Shown here one piece after another: positions 1 to 5,745 of a stretch of DNA of 9,571 nucleotides (position 1 is its first letter; each line of letters starts with the position of its first letter). The translations under genes were made by a program, and so were the position numbers. The stretch comes from an archaeon (lineage in GTDB: Archaea; Thermoproteota; Nitrososphaeria; Conexivisphaerales; UBA164): the NCBI GenBank assembly GCA_021798095.1, contig JAJZYL010000041.1, forward strand, positions 1 to 9,571, given 5' to 3'. The notes below the pieces were generated by a model. The model did not search any database. It saw only the letters and a list, made by a program, of their open reading frames with translations, and was not told where the DNA came from.

Positions 1-21
1 ACAGGCGAGCTTTCTGCAACG

Positions 22-29
22 CTTAATAG
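22..29 (+). promoter_or_regulatory. TATA box of the DEDDy exonuclease gene
   Basis: The A/T-rich stretch CTTAATAG is centred about 26 bp upstream of the ATG at 52. That is the archaeal TATA-to-start spacing, so the transcript would begin at or beside the start codon (leaderless). No Shine-Dalgarno motif is seen before this ATG. Confidence 0.55.
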
Positions 30-51
30 CTAGAGCGTCGTTAGTCGGGAC

Positions 52-741
52 ATGAATTACGACGACCTCCAGCGGACGGTGGTTGACTACCTTCGCAGGA
101 ACGATGCCTGGAACAGGGTGGTGTCCCTCGACATCGAGGCGAGCCTGGAAACGCCCCATGACCCTGGCAGGGCAATGCTAAGCCTCTCCGTGGCCAGGAG
201 GGGCGCCGGCGGCATCGAAGTATCCGATTTCATAGTCAAGGAGGAGACGGAGGAACAGGAATTTGAGGCCATCTTCAGCCGGTTCGGCCCTTACTGTGAA
301 CAGAACAGGCCTCTCGTCCTCCTGGGGTACGGCATAAGCGACTTTGACCTGCCCATCCTGTCGGTAAAGCTGCGATTGCTTGACGAAAGGTTCAGGAAGG
401 ATGGGAAGTACCTTTCCGGGTACTGGGCCCTCAGGGACACGCTCAGGAGGGCGTATGTCATAGACCTCATCGACCCGGTCAGGTTCGAAATCGCCAGGGT
501 CGACAGGGCACCGCCCCACTTCCTGTCCCTTGAAGCGGCCATCCAGCACGAAAGGTTCCATGGCCTGCCGTTCAGGAACGCGAAACACGTAGTCTCGGAC
601 CTCATGAAGGAACGACAGCTGAACAAATGGGAGGCAATCCATTACCTCTGGATGAACGACAGGGAACGGTTCAGGGAATACATAGAAGGCGATGTGCATG
701 ACACGCTGCTACTGGCTGAGGAGCTCTTCCTGAAGGCCTGA
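52..741 (+). CDS. Stand-alone DEDDy-type 3'-5' exonuclease (PolB proofreading-domain-like)
   Basis: This 229-residue protein carries the three exonuclease motifs of the RNase H-like DEDD superfamily in the right order. Exo I is SLDIE (D27, E29), Exo II is YGISDFD (D99) and Exo III is YIEGD (Y210, D214), the YxxxD form that defines the DEDDy subgroup. The order and spacing resemble the proofreading domain of family B DNA polymerases, but no polymerase domain follows, so this is a free-standing exonuclease. By family knowledge it would remove nucleotides from 3' ends using two metal ions held by the acidic residues; substrate (DNA or RNA) and pathway cannot be read from the sequence. It is cytoplasmic, with no signal peptide or membrane segment. 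The start at 52 is supported by a well-spaced TATA box. It is convergent with the next gene, with only 7 bp between the stop codons. Its GC-rich, AGG-rich codon use looks native. Confidence 0.85.
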   Translation: MNYDDLQRTVVDYLRRNDAWNRVVSLDIEASLETPHDPGRAMLSLSVARRGAGGIEVSDFIVKEETEEQEFEAIFSRFGPYCEQNRPLVLLGYGISDFDLPILSVKLRLLDERFRKDGKYLSGYWALRDTLRRAYVIDLIDPVRFEIARVDRAPPHFLSLEAAIQHERFHGLPFRNAKHVVSDLMKERQLNKWEAIHYLWMNDRERFREYIEGDVHDTLLLAEELFLKA

Positions 742-748
742 CGCCCAT

Positions 749-1522
749 TTAGCTGTCCTGGCCCCCCGTCACTGTAAAGGTGCTGTTGCTATCGGAAACG
801 CCTACAATTCTGAAATGGAGGAGCGCCAGCTGGCCCCATTCGGTAGCGCCCACGACCGTATAAGTGCCGGGCTCAAAGCTCTGGAAGGCTGCGGGGCTGA
901 CGGTGCCGGGCTGGGGACCCTGCACATAGATGGAAGTGATGGGGCCAGTGGGGGGTATCCAGTAGCCGCTGAACTCGAGGTAGCTGGAGACCCTGTAAGA
1001 AGCCATGAACATGGTGCCATTGATCATGGATCCCTGCAGCGCCACCGAATCGACCCTGCCGTAGGGTAAGAACACGAACGCCCTTATGGCCAGGGAAATG
1101 GGGCAGCTGATGATGCCAGGCTCGTAAAGGTCCAGGGGGGCCCCGGCCGTGGATATGTTCGATGAAGTGTAGTAACCGCTGAGGATCGATATCCCCATGG
1201 GGAAATCGGAGGGACAGGGGCCCAGCGATGTGCCCCCTACTGCCCAGCTGTAAGCGGCCGCTACTGTCACGTTATGGTCCGTCGGGTTTACGATGGATAT
1301 GTTGATGCCGATGCTCCCACCGGGCAGGGTTTCATTTGTGCTTATGCTCAGTTCCATCTCGAGCCCGTCGGGGGCCGGCACTACCTGCCACGTCGGCCCG
1401 CCGGCCGCCCGCTCCGGCGGGGCTGGCTGCGGAGAAAGATAGGAATAATAGGCCAGCGGCGCCAGGATGGCCACAGCGGCTACGATGAGCGCTATGATCA
1501 GGGCTAGGAGCTGCCTTCGCAT
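749..1522 (-). CDS. Membrane-anchored extracytoplasmic protein, unknown function
   Basis: I do not recognise a named family. From the start chosen here (complement of 1520-1522) the protein has 257 residues, begins MRRQLLALII and has one hydrophobic helix at about residues 4-26, followed by a Pro/Ala-rich spacer and a Ser/Thr/Gly-rich outer domain of about 210 residues. Six N-glycosylation sequons are visible (N63, N74, N84, N122, N168, N246), and two cysteines (C103, C140) could form a disulfide. Segments such as GGSIGINISIVNPTDHNVTV and FEPGTYTVVG look like beta-sandwich, immunoglobulin-like strands; this is inference. A longer ORF starts at 1555, but a TATA-like box at 1545-1552 lies inside it at the right distance for a leaderless transcript starting at 1522, and the inner start gives a proper N-in anchor. 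The gene diverges from the secreted-protein gene at 1675 across an intergenic region that is repeated at 4848-4942. Confidence 0.7.
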   Translation of the reverse strand: MRRQLLALIIALIVAAVAILAPLAYYSYLSPQPAPPERAAGGPTWQVVPAPDGLEMELSISTNETLPGGSIGINISIVNPTDHNVTVAAAYSWAVGGTSLGPCPSDFPMGISILSGYYTSSNISTAGAPLDLYEPGIISCPISLAIRAFVFLPYGRVDSVALQGSMINGTMFMASYRVSSYLEFSGYWIPPTGPITSIYVQGPQPGTVSPAAFQSFEPGTYTVVGATEWGQLALLHFRIVGVSDSNSTFTVTGGQDS

Positions 1523-1544
1523 GGAGCATACACGTTCTGCGGGC

Positions 1545-1552
1545 CTTAAATT
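1545..1552 (-). promoter_or_regulatory. TATA box of the leftward anchored-protein gene
   Basis: Read on the minus strand this is AATTTAAG, centred about 26 bp upstream of the ATG ending at 1522. It lies 4 bp downstream of the 23-bp element at 1557-1579. Its position argues for the start at 1522 rather than 1555. Confidence 0.55.
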
Positions 1553-1556
1553 CATT

Positions 1557-1653
1557 GCTCAAACCGGGATTTTACCTATCAAAAGCTCACCTCATTTCAT
1601 TTTTTCAGAAATTTATGACTAAAATGGCCGTTTTAGCTAAACGTAAATAGCGT
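1557..1653. repeat. Duplicated divergent-promoter module, copy 1
   Basis: This intergenic block matches 4848-4943. The first 35 bases (1557-1591) are identical to 4848-4882. The segment 1621-1653 differs from 4911-4943 at only two positions, and the roughly 29 bp between them are not conserved. The two ends are imperfect inverted repeats of one 23-bp element: the left arm is 1557-1579 and the right arm 1615-1637, with 16 of 23 positions matching. Each arm lies about 4-6 bp upstream of the TATA box of the gene it faces. This looks like a bidirectional regulatory region with paired binding sites. Confidence 0.75.
1643..1650 (+). promoter_or_regulatory. TATA box of the secreted-protein gene at 1675
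   Basis: GTAAATAG is centred about 28 bp upstream of the ATG at 1675 and follows the right-hand 23-bp element (1615-1637) by 5 bp. The same TAAATAGCG string recurs in the second module at 4934-4942. Confidence 0.55.
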
Positions 1654-1674
1654 CCCGGCTATCGAAAGCCAGTA

Positions 1675-2157
1675 ATGACAATGAGGTATTCAAAATCAAT
1701 TCTGCTTGTCGCTTTGCTGTGCCTTATGTTCGTAGTACCATCAGTTGGCGGCATACCGACAGCACCCGCCGTGGCAAGCCTAGCTACCCCCAATTCATCC
1801 GTCTCAAGTAATAGCGTAACCACAGCTCCGGTCATCCCGCTGGTTTCGACTTTCATAAATATATCTGTACCAGCCGCTTGGCCTGTCCCTATAACCAATT
1901 CCCAATGGAATGCTCTGGTTCATAATACAACCTTCCAAACACTTTATCAGGAGTACGGGCCGTCTTCTTTGGGCGCTAATATGGGATATTCAGGCAACCA
2001 GTCATTCTATGGCTATATTATATATGCGCCGTACGGCACATATTACTGGAACTTTGTGTCCACCATCGAAAATAACGGGTCCGTGATGCATACACAGACT
2101 TCGTTCTACCAGCGGGCTAGCGGCGGGAATATCGGTTCGCCAGCTACCACCGTATAG
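1675..2157 (+). CDS. Secreted small extracellular protein, unknown function
   Basis: The 160-residue product has a typical signal sequence: a short basic start (MTMRYSK), a hydrophobic core at about residues 9-22 and small residues after it. The mature part is rich in Ser, Thr, Asn and Tyr, with several N-glycosylation sequons (for example in FINIS, HNTT, GNQS and NNGS), and has no cysteine outside the signal region. I recognise no domain. The aromatic Gly/Tyr-rich stretch (GYIIYAPYGTYYWNF) suggests a beta-rich surface domain. The protein ends abruptly, so it may be a truncated piece of a larger surface protein. The start is supported by the TATA box at 1643-1650. It is driven from the duplicated divergent-promoter module, so it probably shares control with the gene at 749-1522 and with the pair at 4081-5460. 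Base composition is more A/T-rich than in the flanking exonuclease gene. Confidence 0.65.
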   Translation: MTMRYSKSILLVALLCLMFVVPSVGGIPTAPAVASLATPNSSVSSNSVTTAPVIPLVSTFINISVPAAWPVPITNSQWNALVHNTTFQTLYQEYGPSSLGANMGYSGNQSFYGYIIYAPYGTYYWNFVSTIENNGSVMHTQTSFYQRASGGNIGSPATTV

Positions 2158-2480
2158 CATCCTTGGCGATCGCTTCCCATGGCGACACGCCTTTAGAATA
2201 CGTACACATGAGGCACATTATATGCCTCTCGTACTTTAGGCCGCATGCACTTTCACGGCAGCCTGGTCATGGACCGCCATACCACCCATAAAACGGGAGC
2301 CTGCACGTCAATGAACGGTACGCCTCCTGTAGCCATATCATCTGCCCGCCGCCTTTGGGGGTTCAGCCCTGCAAACGGTCCGCTGAATTCATGCAAGCCA
2401 GGACCGATTTTCATATATCGTAGAACCTGACGCGGCTCTTTCGCACGGCTTATTAATGGCTCCCCCCCTTCTATATACAA
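2158..2480. other. Gene-poor intergenic stretch with a hairpin and one weak minus-strand ORF
   Basis: No confident gene is seen. An inverted repeat lies at 2202-2234: GAGGCA (2210-2215) pairs with TGCCTC (2223-2228) around a 7-base loop, with GTAC ends at 2202-2205 and 2231-2234 that can also pair. It sits 45 bp past a stop codon, so it may be a transcript-end structure or a relic. On the minus strand, 2253-2414 could encode a 53-residue peptide starting MKIGPGLHEFSGPF. It reads like protein, but it has no recognisable domain and no well-spaced promoter. It may be a fragment of a lost gene. Confidence 0.35.
2449..2457 (+). promoter_or_regulatory. Putative TATA box of the GHKL gene
   Basis: CTTATTAAT is centred about 28 bp upstream of the TTG at 2481, the spacing expected for a leaderless start at that codon. 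A second TATA-like string, CTATATAC, lies at 2471-2478 and would place the transcript start near 2500, downstream of this TTG. The first box is therefore preferred. Confidence 0.4.
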
Positions 2481-3284
2481 TTGGCCAATCATGAGTACCC
2501 TCAGCTGTTGAAAAATTATTTGCTCTTTTGTGAGTGTAAGCGGAAGCATCAGGATACGGGAAAGCTAAGCCTGGATACCCAGTTCATCTTCCCTACGACC
2601 CTGCTTCCATTATTAATCCATATGAGAAAGGCTCATGCGACACTTCATACGCCGAATTCAAACCTTGCCGGTTACATAAACTACATGATTGAGAATACGG
2701 ATAAGCCGGTCCTGGGCAAGCCCTACCTGCCCTTAGTGCGTTTGCCTCATGATATCAAGCTGGTCGATAATACGCTTCAGCCGCTTTACCACTTACTGGA
2801 CAATTAGGCTATGCTAAAGGTGAACCTCGATGCGTATCGGTATCTCATGTTTGAATTGATAGATAACATCTACCAGCATTCGGAATTCAAGTATGCCTAT
2901 ACCATGGCTCAATACTACAGGAATCAAGGATTTGTAGAGCTTGGCTTCCTGGATGATGGGATAACCATAGCTGGGAGCTTCAATAAGAACACGAAAGCCA
3001 ATTTTACGGATAGAAACAATTGGGAGGCCATAGATCAGGCTACGAAGGGCGCAACGAGCAAAGGTGGCGAACAGCGGGGATATGGTTTGAGTTCTTCCAT
3101 CAGCATAGCCAAGGCGCTGGGCGGTGACGTATTGATAGTCTCTGGATATGGTGCGATATACATTAACCCAGGCCTGCGCCAGCCCTACCTGCTGCATAAG
3201 GCGCACCAACTAAGGGGCACATTGATCAGCTTACGGATCCCCCTTAATTCGCCCAGGATAGATATCTACATGTATCTCCAGTAA
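2481..3284 (+). pseudogene. GHKL (HATPase_c) ATP-binding protein split by an in-frame TAG
   Basis: Two open frames, 2481-2804 (108 codons, TTG start) and 2811-3284 (157 codons), lie in the same phase and are separated only by TAG (2805-2807) and one GCT codon. Together they read as one protein of about 267 residues. The C-terminal part is a GHKL ATPase fold: N-box ELIDNIYQH (E15, N19, H23 of that part), G1 box LDDGI (48-51), G2 box QRGYGL (88-93) and G3-like GTLISL (136-141). The N-terminal part (QFIFPTTLLPLL and so on) matches my recollection of what precedes the ATPase in archaeal proteins of this kind. By family knowledge GHKL domains bind ATP in histidine kinases and anti-sigma-type switch kinases; no phosphoacceptor His domain is seen. 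The next gene encodes a STAS-like DUF4325 protein, the usual kind of partner. It is either a young pseudogene or is expressed as two chains, because ATG 2811 restarts just after the stop. Confidence 0.7.
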
Positions 3285-3285
3285 G

Positions 3286-3294
3286 TTTAATATA
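3286..3294 (+). promoter_or_regulatory. TATA box of the STAS-like gene
   Basis: TTTAATATA begins directly after the GHKL stop codon. Its centre at 3290 predicts a transcript start near 3316, giving the STAS-like gene its own promoter and a leader of about 22 bases. Confidence 0.45.
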
Positions 3295-3321
3295 TGACGG
3301 TACGGATGTTTGAAAATGGGT

Positions 3322-3330
3322 AAAGGGGGT
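3322..3330 (+). promoter_or_regulatory. Shine-Dalgarno site that selects the TTG start
   Basis: AAAGGGGGT ends 7 bases before the TTG at 3338. This is a good Shine-Dalgarno spacing and is unusual here, where most genes appear leaderless. It supports TTG 3338 over the out-of-frame ATG at 3316. Confidence 0.45.
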
Positions 3331-3337
3331 AATCATA

Positions 3338-3679
3338 TTGAAGTTCAACGGTGTGGATAATGCATACAGGAGGGTGAGCATTAACGAGGCCGTAGCCCCA
3401 AACCTGATATTGAGACAGAACGCGGATGATTTCTTCGATGAGATGGAGCGAGATAACATAAGCGCCGTAATCATTGATTTCGCTGGAGTTACCTCAATTT
3501 CAAGGTCATTCGCGCACCAATATCTCCTGAGGAAAGGCATAAGCCCAAAGGCGGTCAAGGAAATAAACGTGCCCCAGAACATCGAAAGGATGTTTAACCT
3601 GGTTAAGAGGGCGTCAAGCCTGCCGCCATCCAGGCGGAGGGTGTCACCGCCCGATAAAACCACTATCCTTACCGTTTAA
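3338..3679 (+). CDS. STAS-like domain protein (DUF4325 type)
   Basis: The 113-residue product contains the core signature of STAS-like DUF4325 domains: a hydrophobic strand running into an acidic turn and a conserved Ser-Phe, here AVIIDFAGVTSISRSFA at residues 43-59, followed by a helical part. By family knowledge, STAS domains are protein-interaction switches, as in anti-sigma factor antagonists whose serine is phosphorylated by a partner GHKL kinase. S55 and S57 are candidate phosphorylation sites, which is inference. The neighbour upstream is a GHKL protein, so the two likely act as a kinase/antagonist pair, although that neighbour carries an amber stop. The start is TTG, chosen from the Shine-Dalgarno site 7 bases upstream; no in-frame ATG exists between the upstream stop (3311-3313) and the domain. 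The C-terminal tail is basic and proline-rich. It is more A/T-rich than the native-looking genes, as is its partner, which suggests joint acquisition. Confidence 0.7.
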   Translation: MKFNGVDNAYRRVSINEAVAPNLILRQNADDFFDEMERDNISAVIIDFAGVTSISRSFAHQYLLRKGISPKAVKEINVPQNIERMFNLVKRASSLPPSRRRVSPPDKTTILTV

Positions 3680-4080
3680 GAAAATAATATTACGTGCGAT
3701 CTATCAAAACCGGAATCACCGGGATGCGCTTCGCCTGTTCGCTTACCCTTTCCCGAATATGAAGTAACCGGGCTAGAACGATGGTGTAAGGTCCTTTCAA
3801 AGCCATTTACGCCAATTGATTGAACTTTGCACACATCATAATCAATTTATTATTCTAGTCAGTTAAGATGTTGCGATTTCCAGATCTTTCCCTTTTCTTG
3901 ACAACCCTTACGCACCAGCCTATGACGTTCTCAGGATTACGATCCCAACTGAGTAATGCCGACGGTGACCATCCTTTAGCCATTACGCTGTTTATCGTCA
4001 TCGGCGTGGTTCCCTTTCCTATGATACAACCCGTTGAAATATTGCATTTGGTGATACAAAGGCCAGTTCACTTCGCAACG
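3680..4080. other. Intergenic stretch of 400 bp without a confident gene
   Basis: Several short frames exist and none is convincing. On the minus strand, 3690-3806 encodes 38 residues (MALKGPYTIVLARLLHIRER and onward) with protein-like composition. Also on the minus strand, 3855-4001 encodes 48 residues (MTINSVMAKG, later WCVRVVKKRERSGNRN). On the plus strand, 3868-4095 encodes 75 residues but overlaps the end of the regulator gene and has an unusual composition. The two basic minus-strand peptides could be fragments of one decayed mobile-element gene, but I cannot name it. Confidence 0.3.
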
Positions 4081-4809
4081 CTATGCCCTGGTTGAAGGTG
4101 CCGGAACTCTTCCTTTTCTTTCAGGCCTCCCGCTGAACCACCTGAACGAGAGGTAGGCGACGGCGATTCCCACCGTCAGCGGGATGATCACGGCGAGCAG
4201 CGGCGGCAGCGGGGGAGGTGCGTTTGAAAGGCCCGTGCCGCTGCCAAGTATGTAGTTCAGGGTGCTGGCGCTCGTAAAGCCGGTTCCTGAAACCGTCGTC
4301 CCTTTCGTGGTCGGTGCAGTAGCTATGGGCCGAACAAGGGAGTAGTACAGGGCCGCGATGCCCCTGTTGAGCGCCAGGAAGGAGGCTGCGCCGATCACCG
4401 CCGAATAGAACAGCTTCTTCACGATGGACCCGAACGCGGTCCTGACCCTTTCCTCACCCTCCTTCCTTAATCCTTCAAGCGACGGGGCTATGATCACCGC
4501 GGCCCTGCTGGGCACATAGTGCACCACCCTCTTCCCCTTCTGGCTTATCCAGCTCCCATCCCCCCTCTCCTCTATGAGGTTGGCCATCAGGAGCTTCTCC
4601 AGGTGGTAGGTGACCAGCTGCATGGATATATCGAGCTCCCTTGCTATGTCAGAAACCGTCTCCGCTCCTTCGTAGATGGCCTTATACACCGATCTACCCG
4701 TGTCGTTGTCGATCTCCGCCGCCATCAGCTTGAGTTCCTCAACATCTCCAGGCCTGTCCAGGGTCAGGACCCTGATCAGGTCATCCGGCGTAGCCTTCCT
4801 GATGGACAT
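4081..4809 (-). CDS. Membrane-anchored winged-helix (ArsR-like) transcriptional regulator
   Basis: The 242-residue protein begins with a cytoplasmic DNA-binding domain. A winged helix-turn-helix is visible at about residues 38-100: TVSDIARELDISMQLVTYHL is the turn and recognition helix (51-70), followed by the wing containing GSWISQKGKRVVHY. This is the pattern of ArsR-type or related archaeal regulators. Two hydrophobic helices follow, at about 131-158 and 202-223, separated by a Gly/Ser/Thr/Pro-rich stretch (160-202) that would lie outside the cell, so both termini should be cytoplasmic. Such one-component membrane regulators could sense an external signal and act at the promoter directly; that role is inference. 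The start is supported by a TATA box at 4835-4842. The gene diverges from the surface-protein gene at 4969 across the duplicated promoter module, which makes autoregulation plausible. No other regulator is encoded near the module copies. Confidence 0.8.
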   Translation of the reverse strand: MSIRKATPDDLIRVLTLDRPGDVEELKLMAAEIDNDTGRSVYKAIYEGAETVSDIARELDISMQLVTYHLEKLLMANLIEERGDGSWISQKGKRVVHYVPSRAAVIIAPSLEGLRKEGEERVRTAFGSIVKKLFYSAVIGAASFLALNRGIAALYYSLVRPIATAPTTKGTTVSGTGFTSASTLNYILGSGTGLSNAPPPLPPLLAVIIPLTVGIAVAYLSFRWFSGRPERKGRVPAPSTRA

Positions 4810-4834
4810 GATGATTGGTATGGACGACCGGCCT

Positions 4835-4842
4835 GGATATAA
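4835..4842 (-). promoter_or_regulatory. TATA box of the winged-helix regulator gene
   Basis: Read on the minus strand this is TTATATCC, centred about 30 bp upstream of the ATG ending at 4809 and 5 bp downstream of the 23-bp element at 4848-4870. A leader of only a few bases is predicted. Confidence 0.5.
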
Positions 4843-4847
4843 CCATA

Positions 4848-4943
4848 GCTCAAACCGGGATTTTACCTATCAAAAGCTCACCGCCTTCATCCTTCCAGGA
4901 GATCATAGGTAAAATGGCCGTTTCAGCTAAACCTAAATAGCGT
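4848..4943. repeat. Duplicated divergent-promoter module, copy 2
   Basis: This is the second copy of the module at 1557-1653, with an identical first 35 bases and 31 of 33 matching bases at the other end. Here the inverted repeat is cleaner: the left arm 4848-4870 and right arm 4905-4927 match at 19 of 23 positions when one is reverse-complemented. Read towards each gene, both arms begin ATAGGTAAAAT and end in TTT, one variable base and AGC. The arms lie about 5-6 bp upstream of the two TATA boxes, one serving the regulator gene and the other the surface-protein gene. Confidence 0.75.
4934..4940 (+). promoter_or_regulatory. TATA box of the surface-protein gene at 4969
   Basis: TAAATAG is centred about 32 bp upstream of the ATG at 4969 and only 5 bp upstream of an in-frame ATG at 4942. 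The latter is too close to be the start, so 4969 is preferred. Confidence 0.5.
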
Positions 4944-4968
4944 GCTGCCAGCATATAGACGACCTGAA

Positions 4969-5460
4969 ATGACAGTGCATAAGGTAAACGCCATCCTGAT
5001 AATTGCCCTGGTTGCCATGTTAGGGTTCATTTCATACATAGGCATTACCGTGTATCAGCAGCATGAGACGGGACCGGCGGTCGTGCCACCTGGGTCGTTG
5101 GGGCCGCGCATGACGGTCATATACCTGTTGCCATACAATTACTCCACCGGCACGCTCAATAATTCATACGCCACCGATCTTCTATATTATAGCCATAACG
5201 TCCTTTCGGTCTGGCCCAACGCTTTAGCAAATGATACAGTTCAGGTTAATCTAAATCTGGGCGTAAGTAATGGGATGTTTCCAGTGCTCCAGCTTACCGA
5301 TTTAAACATAACCAGCTATACGGTATATCTGGAAATAGCAAATGTGAATCAGAAGGCCCAGGGCACGACAGGAGGAGTCCTTTATACTGTCAGCTTTAAC
5401 CCCGTCCTTCCCATTTATACCAGCTCCGGCACGCTATCCAGCATACCACCCTCTAGCTAA
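4969..5460 (+). CDS. Membrane-anchored surface protein, unknown function
   Basis: From the start chosen here the product has 163 residues. It begins MTVHKVNAILIIALVAMLGF, a single hydrophobic N-terminal helix (about residues 6-26) that would act as an anchor or uncleaved signal. The outer domain of about 135 residues is rich in Asn, Thr, Ser and Tyr, has N-glycosylation sequons (NYST, NNSY, NDT, NIT) and lacks cysteine. Alternating hydrophobic stretches such as YTVYLEIANVN suggest a beta-sandwich. No family is recognised. An in-frame ATG at 4942 would add nine residues, but it would start inside the promoter region, 5 bp after the TATA box. The first bases, ATGACAGTG, resemble those of the gene at 1675 (ATGACAATG), so the duplicated module may reach just into the coding sequence. 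It probably shares regulation with the divergent regulator gene and with the 749-2157 gene pair. Confidence 0.65.
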   Translation: MTVHKVNAILIIALVAMLGFISYIGITVYQQHETGPAVVPPGSLGPRMTVIYLLPYNYSTGTLNNSYATDLLYYSHNVLSVWPNALANDTVQVNLNLGVSNGMFPVLQLTDLNITSYTVYLEIANVNQKAQGTTGGVLYTVSFNPVLPIYTSSGTLSSIPPSS

Positions 5461-5540
5461 GCAAATGTAACAATAACAGAAAATTATAGCTGTGGAGCTC
5501 TAACCGTAATCGAACACAACGCCAGGGCCTTAACTACTAT

Positions 5541-5553
5541 GCCAATGCTTGGC
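5541..5553 (-). other. Small hairpin downstream of the TnpB remnant
   Basis: GCCAATGCTTGGC forms a perfect 5-bp stem with a 3-base loop, beginning 4 bp beyond the stop of the TnpB remnant. IS200/IS605 elements carry short hairpins near their ends, so this may be a remnant of the element's right end. A chance origin is not excluded. Confidence 0.25.
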
Positions 5554-5556
5554 GGA

Positions 5557-5736
5557 CTAAAGTCGTTGGGTTCTGAGGTCTATTGATTCTATAGTTGCCT
5601 CTCTGGGGGTATCAGTGCTCCCCTCCATCGCATCCCTGTCTGCGATGGACTGAACTATGCCATGTCTCAATGCGATATTGAATCCCGCATCTGCATCGGC
5701 ATGCTCAACGTGGCCACACTACTGGCACACGAATTC
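5557..5736 (-). pseudogene. tnpB: C-terminal remnant of TnpB (IS200/IS605-type) with an amber stop
   Basis: Read on the minus strand this encodes EFVCQ, a TAG stop at 5719-5721, then CGHVEHADADAGFNIALRHG and a tail of about 33 residues ending at a TAG (5557-5559). The pattern F-C-x-x-C-G followed by AD-x-N/D-A and NIA-x-R is the second half of the TnpB zinc finger and the start of its C-terminal end; the stop codon falls between the two cysteines. The first zinc-finger half, the RuvC nuclease domain and the rest of TnpB are missing. By family knowledge, intact TnpB is an RNA-guided nuclease whose guide RNA is made from the 3' end of its own gene; this fragment can encode no such enzyme. Upstream, the same frame runs straight into a RelE-like toxin fragment, so the junction is a recombination scar. 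Confidence 0.7.
5606..5649 (-). other. Two abutting hairpins in the TnpB tail, possible omega RNA remnant
   Basis: GGGG (5606-5609) pairs with CCCC (5620-5623) around a 10-base loop. Immediately after it, TCCATCGCA (5624-5632) pairs perfectly over 9 bp with TGCGATGGA (5641-5649) around an 8-base loop. In TnpB systems the guide (omega) RNA overlaps the 3' end of tnpB and its downstream region, so these stems could be what is left of that scaffold. This is inference; no transcript evidence is available. Confidence 0.3.
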
Positions 5737-5745
5737 AGCGAATGG

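Noticed and set aside
178..699. Long antisense ORF within the exonuclease gene
   Set aside because: It is the shadow of a GC-rich coding frame that has all catalytic motifs; the antisense frame shows no recognisable features.
1523..1555. Start of the leftward anchored protein at ATG 1555
   Set aside because: The TATA-like box at 1545-1552 overlaps that region, and the start at 1522 gives correct spacing and a basic residue pair directly before the membrane helix.
3868..4095. 75-residue plus-strand ORF as a gene
   Set aside because: It overlaps the end of the regulator gene, has no recognisable domain or signal, and no well-spaced TATA box. Its composition is not convincing.
4942..4968. Start of the surface-protein gene at ATG 4942
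   Set aside because: It lies 2 bp after the TATA box at 4934-4940 and inside the duplicated promoter module. The ATG at 4969 has proper spacing and a clean signal/anchor start.
2805..5721. Two in-frame TAG codons (2805-2807 and 5719-5721) as possible pyrrolysine codons
   Set aside because: TAG also ends ordinary-looking genes here (1675-2157, 6678-8234, the antitoxin-like gene), the second TAG lies in an obviously decayed TnpB fragment, and no pyl genes are visible. Simple nonsense mutation is more likely.
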